Part shown: positions 6,638-16,284 of the stretch, piece by piece
Numbering within the stretch: position 1 is the stretch's first letter
Layout: every line of letters begins with the position of its first letter
Origin: Lentzea sp. NBRC 102530
GTDB taxonomy: Bacteria; Actinomycetota; Actinomycetes; Mycobacteriales; Pseudonocardiaceae
Assembly: GCF_030269365.1 (NCBI RefSeq)
Contig: NZ_BSTF01000020.1
Span: 1-64,000 of the forward strand
DNA: 64,000 nt
Reading direction: 5' to 3'
Made by a program: the position numbers and the translations under genes
Notes under the pieces: model-generated
Told to the model about the DNA's origin: nothing
Seen by the model: the letters and a program-made list of their open reading frames with translations, nothing else
The model's database searches: none

Positions 6638-8478
6638 AGGTCCGGGTTGCGCACGGCACCGGTCGACGCGTCGGTCGCCATCCGCGCGTAGGCCCGCAGC
6701 GCCGCCGTCACCGGGCGGATCCGGTCCACCGGCTGCCACGGCCGCTCGGACGCCTCCATCTTGGCGCGGCGCTCGGCCAGCACGTCGGCGTCCACCAGCA
6801 GTTCGAGCCGGCGCTCGTGGACGTCGATCAGGATGCGGTCACCGGTCTGCACCAGGCCGATCGTGCCGCCGCCCGCCGCCTCCGGCGAGATGTGGCCGAT
6901 CGACAGGCCCGACGAACCGCCGGAGAACCGGCCGTCCGTGATCAGCGCGCACTTCTTGCCGAGGCCGGAGCCCTTGAGGAACGCCGTGGGGTGCAGCATC
7001 TCCTGCATGCCGGGGCCGCCGGACGGGCCCTCGTAGCGCACGACCAGGACCTCGCCCGCCTGGATCTCCTTGTTCAGGATCGCCGAGACGGCCTGCTCCT
7101 GGGACTCGACGACGCGCGCCGGGCCCTCGAAGTGCCACAGCTCCTCGTCGATGCCGGCGGACTTGATGATCGCGCCGCGCTCGGCCAGGTTGCCGCGCAG
7201 CACGGCCAGGCCGCCGTCCTTGGTGTAGGCGTGCTCGACGTCGCGGATGCAGCCACCGGCGGCATCGGTGTCCAAAGAGGACCAGCGGTTCGACGTCGAG
7301 AACGCCTGCGTCGTCCGCACGCCACCGGGAGCGGCGTGGAAGAGCTCCAACGCCTCCTCCGACGGGTTCTCCGCGCGGATGTCCCACTTGGCGAGCCACT
7401 CGGCCAGCGTCGGCGTGTGCACCGACGTGACGTCCTCGTTCAGCAGGCCACCGCGGTGGAGCTCGCCGAGCAGCGCGGGGATTCCGCCGGCCCGGTGCAC
7501 GTCCTCCATGTGGTAGTCGCTGTTCGGCGACACCTTGGACAGGCACGGCACGCGGCGGGACAGGTCGTCGATGTCCTGCAGCGTGAAGTCGATCTCGCCC
7601 TCCTGCGCGGCGGCGAGGATGTGCAGCACGGTGTTCGTCGAGCCGCCCATGGCCATGTCCAGCGCCATCGCGTTCTCGAACGCCTTGCGGTTCGCGATCG
7701 ACCGCGGCAGCGCCGACTCGTCGTCCTCGCCGTACCAGCGCCTGCACAGCTCCACGACCACGCGGCCGGCCTCGGAGAACAGCTCGCGGCGCGCGGCGTG
7801 CGTGGCCAGCGTCGAGCCGTTGCCCGGCAGCGACAGGCCGAGCGCCTCGGTGAGGCAGTTCATGGAGTTCGCGGTGAACATGCCGGAGCACGAACCGCAG
7901 GTCGGGCACGCGGAGCGTTCGACCTCGGAGAGCCCGTCCTCGCTCACGGCGGGGGACGCGGACGCCGAGATCGCGGTGATCAGGTCCGTCGGCGCGACGG
8001 CGACGCCCTCGACGACGACGGCCTTGCCGGCCTCCATCGGGCCGCCGGACACGAACACGACGGGGATGTTGAGGCGCATGGCCGCGTTGAGCATGCCGGG
8101 CGTGATCTTGTCGCAGTTCGAGATGCAGACGATCGCGTCGGCCTGGTGCGCGTTGACCATGTACTCGACGGAGTCGGCGATGATCTCGCGGCTCGGCAGC
8201 GAGTAGAGCATCCCGCTGTGACCCATCGCGATGCCGTCGTCGACCGCGATCGTGTGGAACTCGCGCGGCACGCCACCCGCTTCTCGCACGGCGTCGGCCA
8301 CGATGTCGCCGAGATCGCGCAGGTGCACGTGGCCCGGCACGAACTGCGTGTAGGAGTTGGCGATCGCGATGATGGGCTTGCCGAAGTCGCTGTCCGTCAT
8401 GCCGGTCGCGCGCCAGAGGGCGCGGGCTCCGGCGGCGTTGCGACCGTGCGTGGTGGTGCGAGAGCGGAGCTGAGGCAC
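6634..8478 (-). CDS. ilvD: Dihydroxy-acid dehydratase
   Basis: A 614-residue dihydroxy-acid dehydratase. It converts 2,3-dihydroxy-isovalerate and 2,3-dihydroxy-3-methylvalerate into the keto acids for valine, isoleucine and leucine. The Fe-S ligand motifs CDKITPGM and CPTCGSCSGMF and the N-terminus SRTTTHGRNAAGARALWRAT are those of the long enterobacterial-type enzyme (E. coli IlvD is 616 residues). GTG at 8478 follows a GGAGGAG ribosome site. It sits opposite and close to ilvBNC but has its own promoter. Confidence 0.97.
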   Translation of the reverse strand: MPQLRSRTTTHGRNAAGARALWRATGMTDSDFGKPIIAIANSYTQFVPGHVHLRDLGDIVADAVREAGGVPREFHTIAVDDGIAMGHSGMLYSLPSREIIADSVEYMVNAHQADAIVCISNCDKITPGMLNAAMRLNIPVVFVSGGPMEAGKAVVVEGVAVAPTDLITAISASASPAVSEDGLSEVERSACPTCGSCSGMFTANSMNCLTEALGLSLPGNGSTLATHAARRELFSEAGRVVVELCRRWYGEDDESALPRSIANRKAFENAMALDMAMGGSTNTVLHILAAAQEGEIDFTLQDIDDLSRRVPCLSKVSPNSDYHMEDVHRAGGIPALLGELHRGGLLNEDVTSVHTPTLAEWLAKWDIRAENPSEEALELFHAAPGGVRTTQAFSTSNRWSSLDTDAAGGCIRDVEHAYTKDGGLAVLRGNLAERGAIIKSAGIDEELWHFEGPARVVESQEQAVSAILNKEIQAGEVLVVRYEGPSGGPGMQEMLHPTAFLKGSGLGKKCALITDGRFSGGSSGLSIGHISPEAAGGGTIGLVQTGDRILIDVHERRLELLVDADVLAERRAKMEASERPWQPVDRIRPVTAALRAYARMATDASTGAVRNPDL

Positions 8479-8555
8479 TGCTCCTCCAGATTCAGTTCAA
8501 GAAAAGTGCGCGCGGGACGGCCGGGTGAGGCGTCACCAAGTCTGGGAGCGGTGCC

Positions 8556-8981
8556 TCAAAGGCTACTCGTGCGCAGACTCGCCGAGACCAGCAGACAGGC
8601 CAGTGCGAGCGTGATCACGTGCACGACGGTGCACCACAGGCAGATCTTGCCGATGACGAGGATCTCCGCCGCGACCAGGTAGACCACCATCAGGACGCCC
8701 ACGCCGACCGCCCCGAGACGCACCCACCTCAGCGCGTCGACCCGCCACGCGAACGGGAGGCAGATCACGGTCAGGAACGCGAAGAACGCGAGCCCGAGGA
8801 ACGCGACGGGCACGCCCAGCAGTTCGGACTGCTCGCTCGTGGTGACCGTCTCGCAGTCGATGACCGCGTCGGCCGAGCACAGCAGCGCGCTCGCGTTGAA
8901 GTGCGTGTACGTCAGGTAGGCCGAGGTCAGCAGGCCGGCGACGGACAGCAGCAGGCTCAGCAGCGGAACCCGTTTGATCAC
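8556..8981 (-). CDS. Vitamin K epoxide reductase (VKOR) family membrane protein
   Basis: A 141-residue, four-helix membrane protein with the VKOR cysteine set: Cys35 and Cys43 in the loop (LCSADAVIDCETV) and the CLWC active-site pair at 114-117, followed by a conserved His. Bacterial VKOR reoxidises a DsbA-like thiol oxidase and passes electrons to quinones. No DsbA partner is in the window. The GTG start overlaps the stop of the upstream PH-domain gene (GTGA), so translation is coupled. A longer in-frame extension lies over the neighbouring gene and is not supported. Confidence 0.88.
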   Translation of the reverse strand: MIKRVPLLSLLLSVAGLLTSAYLTYTHFNASALLCSADAVIDCETVTTSEQSELLGVPVAFLGLAFFAFLTVICLPFAWRVDALRWVRLGAVGVGVLMVVYLVAAEILVIGKICLWCTVVHVITLALACLLVSASLRTSSL

Positions 8982-9430
8982 TTCTCCGACTCCACGACCT
9001 CCGCGGCCTTCTCCTCGGCAGGCTCCTCCACGGCCTCTTCGGCGGGCTCCTCGACCTTCTCGGGAACGGTCGTGTCGGGCACGCGCCCGCCGCTGACCAC
9101 CGACAGCGCCGGCAGGTGCATGAACCGCACCGCGGGCAGCGTCACCTCGGAGTCGTCGGTCTTCACGGCCCGCAGCCAGCCCTTCTGGACCAGCCGGATG
9201 GACTTCACCTCGGTCCACTTCAACGTCGTGGTGCCGAACACGCCGCGCGCGACGATCTCCTCCTCGGTGACCGTCGTGCGGTTGCGCAGCACCCAGTACG
9301 CGTAGGCGAGAGGCAGGAGGTAGAGCGCTTGCAGCCCCGGAGCGACCCACGCCACAGGGGTGACGCAGATGACGATCAAAGCCGCTGCGAGCAGGGCCGT
9401 TGCCGGGATGCGAAAGACCAGCTTCTTCAC
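8978..9430 (-). CDS. PH (bPH2-type) domain membrane protein, Cfp6-like
   Basis: A 150-residue protein with two N-terminal membrane helices (TALLAAALIVICVTPVAWVA and LQALYLLPLAYAYWVL), a small bacterial PH domain (RTTVTEEEIVARGVFGTTTL, KWTEVKSIRL) and an acidic Glu/Ala-rich tail from about residue 120. The position next to ilvB matches mycobacterial Rv3004 (Cfp6). Function is unknown. It is coupled to the VKOR gene by a four-base overlap, suggesting both belong to one envelope unit. Confidence 0.8.
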   Translation of the reverse strand: MKKLVFRIPATALLAAALIVICVTPVAWVAPGLQALYLLPLAYAYWVLRNRTTVTEEEIVARGVFGTTTLKWTEVKSIRLVQKGWLRAVKTDDSEVTLPAVRFMHLPALSVVSGGRVPDTTVPEKVEEPAEEAVEEPAEEKAAEVVESEK

Positions 9431-9478
9431 CCGGTCGATTGTTCCACGTCCACGATCCGGGAATTCCGTCCCGCAGAG

Positions 9479-9508
9479 TTGACGCCCTCTTGTCAGAGGC
9501 GATAACGT
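9479..9508 (+). promoter_or_regulatory. ilvB promoter
   Basis: TTGACG (9479-9484) and TAACGT (9503-9508) are separated by 18 bases. The predicted start of transcription is at or next to the leader-peptide ATG at 9517, so the leader peptide itself appears leaderless. Confidence 0.6.
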
Positions 9509-9516
9509 CCCGAGCC

Positions 9517-9564
9517 ATGCAGCGCACGCTCGTTCTCGTACTTCTCAGGCGCGTCGACGCCTGA
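9517..9564 (+). CDS. ilvB leader peptide
   Basis: This 15-codon frame encodes MQRTLVLVLLRRVDA and ends at TGA. The block LVLVLL gives six successive leucine or valine codons, as expected for a peptide whose translation senses charged branched-chain tRNAs. It lies between the promoter and a strong terminator upstream of ilvB and overlaps the first pairing arm of the leader RNA. Recognition rests on codon content and position. Confidence 0.85.
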   Translation: MQRTLVLVLLRRVDA

Positions 9565-9629
9565 GCCGAACAGCCTGCGTCGACGCGCGACCCTCGCACG
9601 ACCCATCTTCGGGTTGTCGAGGGTTTTTT
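9549..9629 (+). terminator. Transcription attenuator of ilvBNC
   Basis: A 12-bp stem pairs 9549-9560 with 9577-9588 around GCGTCGACGC. A terminator follows: ACCCTCG (9590-9596) pairs with CGAGGGT (9618-9624), continued by ACGACCC with GGGTTGT, then six T residues. The first stem overlaps the end of the leader frame. Ribosome stalling at the Leu/Val codons would change pairing and let transcription reach ilvB. Confidence 0.85.
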
Positions 9630-9661
9630 CGTGTCCGGACCCCGAAACCCACGAGGCAATG

Positions 9662-11494
9662 ATGACCAGCGCACCATCGCGACAGGCTCCCGAGCCCACG
9701 TCGCCACGTCCAGGTCCGCGGCCCAAACCGGCCCCGCCGACGGGCGCACCGATCCGTGTAACCGGTGCTCAGTCGCTCGTCCGATCGCTCGAAGCGGTCG
9801 GCTGCGAAGTGGTCTTCGGCATTCCCGGCGGGACGATCCTTCCCGCGTACGACCCGCTCCTGGACTCCACGAAGGTCCGGCACATCCTCGTCCGCCACGA
9901 GCAGGGCGCAGGACACGCGGCGACCGGATACGCGCAGGCCACCGGCAAGGTCGGGGTCTGCATGGCGACCTCGGGACCGGGGGCGACGAACCTCGTCACC
10001 CCGCTCGCCGACGCGAACATGGACTCCGTGCCCGTCGTCGCGATCACCGGCCAGCAGTCGCGGCCGCTGATCGGCACGGACGCCTTCCAGGAGGCGGACA
10101 TCTGCGGCATCACGATGCCGATCACCAAGCACAACGTCCTCGTGACCGACGCGGCGGAGATCCCGCGCGCGATCGCGGAGGCGTTCCACATCGCGGCGAC
10201 CGGCCGACCCGGCCCGGTCCTCGTCGACATCCCCAAGGACGTGCTGCAGGAGCAGACCAGCTTCTCGTGGCCGCCCGAGATGCGCCTGCCCGGTTACCGG
10301 CCGACGACCCGGCCGCACGGCAAGCAGGTGCGTGAAGCCGCCAAGCTGATCGTGGCCGCCCGCAAGCCCGTCCTGTACGTCGGCGGCGGCGTCATCAAGG
10401 CGGACGCGCACGCGGAGCTGCTGCGCCTGGCCGAGGACACCGGCATCCCGGTCGTCACGACGCTGATGGCGCGCGGCGCGTTCCCCGACTCGCACGACCA
10501 GCACCTGGGCATGCCCGGCATGCACGGCACCGTCGCGGCCGTCGCGGCGATGCAGAAGTCGGACCTGCTGGTCGCCCTGGGCGCCCGGTTCGACGACCGC
10601 GTCACGGGCCAGCTCGGCTCGTTCGCCCCCGACGCGCAGATCATCCACGCCGACATCGACCCGGCCGAGATCTCCAAGAACCGCCGCGCGGACGTCCCCA
10701 TCGTGGGCGACTGCAAGGAGATCATCACCGAGCTGATCGAGGCCGTCCGCACCGAGCGCGAGACCGCGAAGGCCGTCGACCTCTCGCCGTGGTGGGAGAC
10801 GCTGAAGTCGCTGCGCGAGACGTTCCCGCTCGGCTACGACTGGCCGGAGGACGGCACGCTGTCGCCCCAGTTCGTGATCGAACGGATCGGCGCACTGTCC
10901 CCTTCGGACACGATCTACACCGCGGGCGTCGGCCAGCACCAGATGTGGGCGGCCCAGTTCGTCAAGTACGAGCACCCGCGCACGTGGATCAACTCCGGCG
11001 GCCTCGGCACGATGGGCTTCGCGGTCCCCGCCGCGATGGGCATCAAGGCGGGCGAGCCGGACCGCACGGTGTGGGCCATCGACGGCGACGGCTGCTTCCA
11101 GATGACCAACCAGGAGCTCGCCACCTGCGCCATCGAGGGCCTGCCGGTGAAGATCGCCGTGATCAACAACGGCAACCTGGGCATGGTCCGCCAGTGGCAG
11201 ACGCTGTTCTACGGCGAGCGGTACTCCAACACGGATCTGGGGACGCACAAGCACCGCATCCCAGACTTCAAGCTCCTGGCGGAGGCACTCGGGTGCGTCG
11301 GTCTCCGCGCCGAGTCGCAGGCGGAGGTGGACGAGGTGATCCAGAAGGCGCTGGAGATCAACGACCGCCCCGTCGTCATCGACTTCGTCGTCGGCAAGGA
11401 CGCCCAGGTGTGGCCCATGGTCGCAGCGGGCACCGGCAACTCCGAGATCATGGCCGCCCGCGGCATCCGCCCCCTGTTCGACGAGGACATCTGA
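9662..11494 (+). CDS. ilvB: Acetolactate synthase large (catalytic) subunit
   Basis: A 610-residue ThDP enzyme (611 if ATG 9659 is used). It condenses two pyruvates, or pyruvate with 2-ketobutyrate, in the first shared step of valine, leucine and isoleucine synthesis. Three domains are seen: pyrimidine-binding with catalytic Glu in RHEQGAGH, central FAD/ADP-type domain, and ThDP domain with IDGDGCFQMTNQ...VINNGNLGMV. GAGG at 9653-9656 is better spaced for 9662 than 9659. The stop overlaps the ilvN start by one base. Expression is under the upstream attenuator. Confidence 0.97.
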   Translation: MTSAPSRQAPEPTSPRPGPRPKPAPPTGAPIRVTGAQSLVRSLEAVGCEVVFGIPGGTILPAYDPLLDSTKVRHILVRHEQGAGHAATGYAQATGKVGVCMATSGPGATNLVTPLADANMDSVPVVAITGQQSRPLIGTDAFQEADICGITMPITKHNVLVTDAAEIPRAIAEAFHIAATGRPGPVLVDIPKDVLQEQTSFSWPPEMRLPGYRPTTRPHGKQVREAAKLIVAARKPVLYVGGGVIKADAHAELLRLAEDTGIPVVTTLMARGAFPDSHDQHLGMPGMHGTVAAVAAMQKSDLLVALGARFDDRVTGQLGSFAPDAQIIHADIDPAEISKNRRADVPIVGDCKEIITELIEAVRTERETAKAVDLSPWWETLKSLRETFPLGYDWPEDGTLSPQFVIERIGALSPSDTIYTAGVGQHQMWAAQFVKYEHPRTWINSGGLGTMGFAVPAAMGIKAGEPDRTVWAIDGDGCFQMTNQELATCAIEGLPVKIAVINNGNLGMVRQWQTLFYGERYSNTDLGTHKHRIPDFKLLAEALGCVGLRAESQAEVDEVIQKALEINDRPVVIDFVVGKDAQVWPMVAAGTGNSEIMAARGIRPLFDEDI

Positions 11495-12000
11495 TGACCA
11501 GGCACACGCTGAGCGTTTTGGTCGAGGACAAGCCCGGTGTGCTCGCACGCGTCGCCGGCCTGTTCTCCCGCCGCGGCTTCAACATCGAGTCGCTCGCGGT
11601 CGGCCGCACCGAGTACCCCGACATCTCGCGCATGACGATCGTGGTGTCGGTCGACGAGCTGCCCCTGGAGCAGGTCACCAAGCAGCTCAACAAGCTCATC
11701 AACGTCATCAAGATCGTGGAACTGGAGCCGACGGCCTCCGTTCAGCGGCAGCTGGTGTTGATTAAGGTTCGTGCGGACGCGACGGTGCGGTCGCAGGTCC
11801 TCGAAACCGTTCAGCTCTTCCGCGCGAAGGTCGTCGACGTCTCGCCCGAGGCCGTCACGATCGAGGCGACGGGCACCTCTGAGAAGCTCGACGCGTTGTT
11901 GCGCATGCTGGAGCCCTACGGGCTTCGCGAGATCGTCCAGTCCGGCATGGTCGCCATCGGCCGTGGCGCTCGTTCCATCACCGCCACCGCGGTCCGCTAG
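11494..12000 (+). CDS. ilvN: Acetolactate synthase small (regulatory) subunit
   Basis: A 168-residue regulatory subunit. The N-terminal ACT domain (HTLSVLVEDKPGVLARVAGL, FNIESLAVG) binds valine for feedback inhibition and activates IlvB. The C-terminal half (LVLIKVRAD...MVAIGRG) is the usual second ACT-like domain. ATG overlaps the ilvB stop (TGATG), so the subunits are made by coupled translation. The length is typical. Confidence 0.97.
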   Translation: MTRHTLSVLVEDKPGVLARVAGLFSRRGFNIESLAVGRTEYPDISRMTIVVSVDELPLEQVTKQLNKLINVIKIVELEPTASVQRQLVLIKVRADATVRSQVLETVQLFRAKVVDVSPEAVTIEATGTSEKLDALLRMLEPYGLREIVQSGMVAIGRGARSITATAVR

Positions 12001-12022
12001 AAACCACAAAGAAGGAAATACA

Positions 12023-13036
<1,014 letters not shown>

Positions 13037-13113
13037 GTCCTTCTCACCGAGATGGCCCAGCGCCGTCTCACCAGACCGGCTCCGGCCAGGTCACCGAGGA
13101 CTTCCCCCAAGGG

Positions 13114-13148
13114 AGGCCCGTGGAGCGTGTGTGACGCTCCGCGGGCCT
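13114..13148 (+). terminator. ilvBNC terminator
   Basis: A 15-bp stem (13114-13128 with 13134-13148, one G-T pair) with loop GTGTG is followed by TTCCGCTTTTCG. Confidence 0.85.
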
Positions 13149-13175
13149 TTCCGCTTTTCGTTCGCTTCCATCCGC

Positions 13176-13181
13176 TAGCTT
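13176..13181 (+). promoter_or_regulatory. -10 box (TAGCTT) of the DUF397 gene
   Basis: TAGCTT lies seven bases before the ATG at 13189 and supports a leaderless start. Confidence 0.5.
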
Positions 13182-13188
13182 GGCTCTC

Positions 13189-13452
13189 ATGTCTGAAAGT
13201 GCGCCGATCTACGACGACAAGGCCCACGTCCGCGGCAAGCTGGACCTGCGCAACGCCGAGTGGAAGCGTCCGCCGGAGCCGGAACCGGAAGACGGCCACG
13301 TGGAAATCGCCTTCGTCGAACACACCGACGGCGCCACCTACGTCGCCATGCGCAACTCCAAGCAGCTGGAGCCGGTCCTCACCTTCACGATGGCCGAGTG
13401 GGACGCCTTCGTGCTGGGCGCCAAGGACGGCGAGTTCGACGAGCCGTGGTGA
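13189..13452 (+). CDS. DUF397 domain protein
   Basis: An 87-residue protein that fits the DUF397 pattern: WKRP near the start, GHVEIAFVEHTDG, YVAMRNSKQ, and the ending LTFTMAEWDAFVLGAKDGEF. DUF397 genes are abundant in Streptomyces and relatives, usually next to an XRE-type regulator that they modulate. No such regulator is adjacent here, so it is an orphan copy. Its 3' end overlaps the convergent kinase-like gene by 68 bases. Confidence 0.8.
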   Translation: MSESAPIYDDKAHVRGKLDLRNAEWKRPPEPEPEDGHVEIAFVEHTDGATYVAMRNSKQLEPVLTFTMAEWDAFVLGAKDGEFDEPW

Positions 13453-13951
13453 CCGCCTCCACCACCTCGTCCAACGGCAGCGTCCCGTCCACGACCACCG
13501 CGCCGAGCCCCCGATAGCGGTCCTCGATCCGAGCGTTGTGCCACAACGAGGCCGCCAGCTCCTCGGGGTGCTTCCCGAAGGAATTGCTGGTCCGCGTGGC
13601 CAACCGCTCCTTCAAGGTCTCGTCGTCGATCACCAGGCACACCACCACGTCGAAGAGGTCGCGCACCTCGTCCTCGTTCTCGACCCCGCCGAACAGGAAC
13701 GCGGTCCCGTCCCCCGAGACAGTGGCAAGCGCCTCGACCCGCTCCCGGCTGATCTCCCACCCGTACCGGTCGAGCCACCCGGCGGGCACAGGATCGGGGG
13801 GCTCGACGACGACCTCGCGGCTCTCCCGGCAGACCCAGCGGTTGAAGCCCTCCCAGTCGGCGTCGACGGCCCTCTCCCCACGGGCTTTGAGCACCTCGCA
13901 GACCGCGGACTTGCCTGACCCGGAAACCCCGGTCACCCACACCAACGGCAT
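13385..13951 (-). CDS. P-loop nucleotide kinase-like protein
   Basis: A 188-residue P-loop protein. Walker A is GVSGSGKS (residues 8-15), followed by DADWEGFNRW, a possible acceptor or Mg site, and FDVVVCLVIDDETLKERLATR with LASRT-like lid arginines, as in small-molecule kinases of the AAA_18 or shikimate-kinase-like group. The substrate is unknown. ATG 13951 places the P-loop at the usual distance from the N-terminus. The last about 22 residues are Arg/Pro-rich and run antisense into the DUF397 gene, so the tail may be non-conserved. Confidence 0.75.
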   Translation of the reverse strand: MPLVWVTGVSGSGKSAVCEVLKARGERAVDADWEGFNRWVCRESREVVVEPPDPVPAGWLDRYGWEISRERVEALATVSGDGTAFLFGGVENEDEVRDLFDVVVCLVIDDETLKERLATRTSNSFGKHPEELAASLWHNARIEDRYRGLGAVVVDGTLPLDEVVEAVTTARRTRRPWRPARRRPTRPS

Positions 13952-14178
13952 CGCCGGAGCGTCCCACGCCGAGACGCGCCAATCGACTGATTTGCCCAAG
14001 CCAGGCACGCGCACGCAACCGCACTCGCCAACGTCAGCCAACCACCGTCTTGGCCCGGCGCGCGGTGCCGACCGGACAGCCGCAGACGTGAGCCAGCCAC
14101 CTACGAGTCCTGGCGTGGCGAAGCGGAGCGAGCCCGAACGGGCTGCTTCCCACCACCTGGCCGGTTCCCCCTGCCTTG

Positions 14179-14300
14179 GCGATTGGGGCTTGACCTCGAG
14201 GGCGGGATGCCACCATCTCAGACCGGCCGGGGCGCCTTTCACCCCGGCTTTCGAGGCCGATACGCATCCCGCCAGAGGCTCGAGGTCAAGCCCCAATCGC
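14179..14300. repeat. Long imperfect inverted repeat (122 nt)
   Basis: Arm one is 14179-14210 and arm two 14264-14300. Twenty-two bases (GCGATTGGGGCTTGACCTCG and the next two) pair perfectly, followed after a five-base bulge (AGAGG) by ten more. Inside, GCCGGGG and CCCCGGC form a smaller stem. The element occupies a 690-base gap (13952-14644) that otherwise shows no gene; rightward transcription would enter serA. It could be a REP/MITE-like repeat. Confidence 0.8.
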
Positions 14301-14644
14301 ATCCCGACTCATCCGGACCGACCCGCGCGAGCACCCTCGCAACCGCAGCCCGACCAGCAAAACGCGACCAAGCCCGGTGGAACCGCAACCAGCCCACACA
14401 CGCCGAACCCAGAACCAGCATCCCAGCGACTGGACGTCACCTGACCGAGTGAACGGCACGTACGCCGCCCCTCCGTCCCATACTCCAGGACGCCACAGGT
14501 GACCTGAGCCACCCGCCGGAATCCCGAAGCAAGCCCCCTGTCTATGCTCGTTAACAGTCCGGACACATTGCGGTGCTCCGGTCGGCGCGGGCCAGCCGCC
14601 CCCGACCACGCCCGCGCCCCACGATCCGACCCTTCCTGGGAGCG

Positions 14645-16240
14645 ATGTCCGTGAGCAACACGAGCCGACCTGTTGTCCTCATCGCCGAGAAGCTCGCGCC
14701 GTCCGTCCTGGACGCTCTCGGTGACGGCGTGGAAGTCCGCCACGTCGACGGCACCGACCGCGCAGCCCTCCTCGACGCCGTAGCCGACGCGGACGCGCTG
14801 CTCGTCCGCTCCGCCACCCAGGTGAACGCCGAGGTCTTCGCGGCCACCCGCAAGCTCAAGGTCGTGGCCCGCGCCGGTGTCGGCCTGGACAACGTCGAGG
14901 TCCCGGCGGCGACCCAGAACGGCGTGATGGTCGTCAACGCCCCGACGTCCAACATCGTCTCAGCAGCAGAGCACGCGGTGGCTCTCCTGCTGAGCGTGGC
15001 CAGGCAGATCCCGGCCGCCCACGAGACGCTGCAGAACCACGAGTGGAAGCGCTCCAAGTTCAACGGCGTCGAGATCAACGGCAAGACGGTCGGCGTCGTC
15101 GGCCTCGGCAAGATCGGCCAGCTGTTCGCGCAGCGCATCGCCGCGTTCGGCGTCGAGCTCATCGCCTACGACCCGTACGTGTCCGCCGCCCGTGCCGCCC
15201 AGCTCGGCATCGAGCTCGTCAGCCTCGAAGAACTGCTCGAGCGGGCCGACGCGATCAGCATCCACCTGCCGAAGACGCCGGAGACCAAGGGGCTCATCGG
15301 GTCCGAGCAGCTGGCGAAGGCCAAGCGCGGCGTCATCATCGTCAACGCGGCCCGCGGTGGCCTCATCGACGAGGAGGCCCTCGCCGAGGCCGTGAAGGAG
15401 GGCCAGGTCGGCGGCGCCGGCGTGGACGTCTTCTCCACCGAGCCCACGACCGAGAGCCCGCTGTTCAACGTTCCCGGCATCGTCGTGACGCCGCACCTCG
15501 GCGCCTCGACCGCGGAGGCCCAGGACCGCGCGGGCACCGACGTCGCGAAGAGCGTCATCCTCGCGCTGGCCGGCGAGTTCGTGCCGGACGCCGTCAACGT
15601 CCAGGGTGGCGCGGTCGGCGAGGAGGTGCGCCCGTACCTGCCGCTCGTGCAGAAGCTCGGCACCGTCCTCAGTGCACTGTCGCCCAAGGCGCCGACCAGC
15701 GTCACGGTCGAGGTGCGCGGCGAACTGTCCAATGAGGACGTCGCGATCCTGCCGCTCGCCGCGCTGCGCGGGGTGTTCAGCAAGGTCGTCGAGTCGCAGG
15801 TGACGTTCGTGAACGCGCCGAGCCTCGCGGCCGACCTGGGCGTCACGGTCGAGCTCACCAAGGAGACCGAGAGCCCGAACCACCGCAGCCTCGTCACGGT
15901 CAGGGCCGTGCAGGCGGACGGCACGACGAACAGCGTCTCCGGCACGGTGAGCGGCATCGCGCAGGTCGAGAAGCTCGTGAACATCAACGGCCGCAACTTC
16001 GACCTGCGGGCCGAAGGCACCGTCCTGCTGCTGGAGTACCCGGACCGTCCGGGCGTCATGGGCACGGTCGGCACGCTGCTCGGCGAGGCCGGCGTGAACA
16101 TCGAGGCCGCGCAGATCAGCCAGACCGGCTCCGACGCGGTCATGGTGCTGCGCGTGGACCGCCCGGTCGACACGCAGGTCCTCGACCCGATCGGCGCCGC
16201 CGTCGGCGCGCGCACGGTCCGCTCTGTCGACTTCGGATAG
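14645..16240 (+). CDS. serA: D-3-phosphoglycerate dehydrogenase
   Basis: A 531-residue type I phosphoglycerate dehydrogenase, first enzyme of serine synthesis from 3-phosphoglycerate. Substrate and NAD domains span residues 1-310 (VGVVGLGKIGQLFAQR, NAARGGLIDEEAL, TPHLGASTAEAQ). The ASB domain spans about 315-450 and a C-terminal ACT domain, which binds serine, contains LLEYPDRPGVMGTVGTLLG. Domain order and length match mycobacterial SerA1. GGGAG at 14638-14642 sits close to ATG 14645 and better placed for GTG 14651, so the first two codons are uncertain. Confidence 0.96.
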   Translation: MSVSNTSRPVVLIAEKLAPSVLDALGDGVEVRHVDGTDRAALLDAVADADALLVRSATQVNAEVFAATRKLKVVARAGVGLDNVEVPAATQNGVMVVNAPTSNIVSAAEHAVALLLSVARQIPAAHETLQNHEWKRSKFNGVEINGKTVGVVGLGKIGQLFAQRIAAFGVELIAYDPYVSAARAAQLGIELVSLEELLERADAISIHLPKTPETKGLIGSEQLAKAKRGVIIVNAARGGLIDEEALAEAVKEGQVGGAGVDVFSTEPTTESPLFNVPGIVVTPHLGASTAEAQDRAGTDVAKSVILALAGEFVPDAVNVQGGAVGEEVRPYLPLVQKLGTVLSALSPKAPTSVTVEVRGELSNEDVAILPLAALRGVFSKVVESQVTFVNAPSLAADLGVTVELTKETESPNHRSLVTVRAVQADGTTNSVSGTVSGIAQVEKLVNINGRNFDLRAEGTVLLLEYPDRPGVMGTVGTLLGEAGVNIEAAQISQTGSDAVMVLRVDRPVDTQVLDPIGAAVGARTVRSVDFG

Positions 16241-16247
16241 TCACGAC

Positions 16248-16284
16248 AACCGGGAAGGGGACGGACAAAGTCCCCTTCCCGGTT
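16248..16284 (+). terminator. serA terminator hairpin
   Basis: A perfect 15-bp stem pairs 16248-16262 with 16270-16284 around the loop GGACAAA. There is no T-run, as is common for actinobacterial terminators. Confidence 0.8.

Noticed and set aside
9614..9661. Upstream extension of ilvB to 9614
   Set aside because: The extension would begin inside the attenuator terminator; a ribosome site fits 9662.
14449..14644. Riboswitch upstream of serA
   Set aside because: I saw no known riboswitch core; only short GC-rich stems were found.
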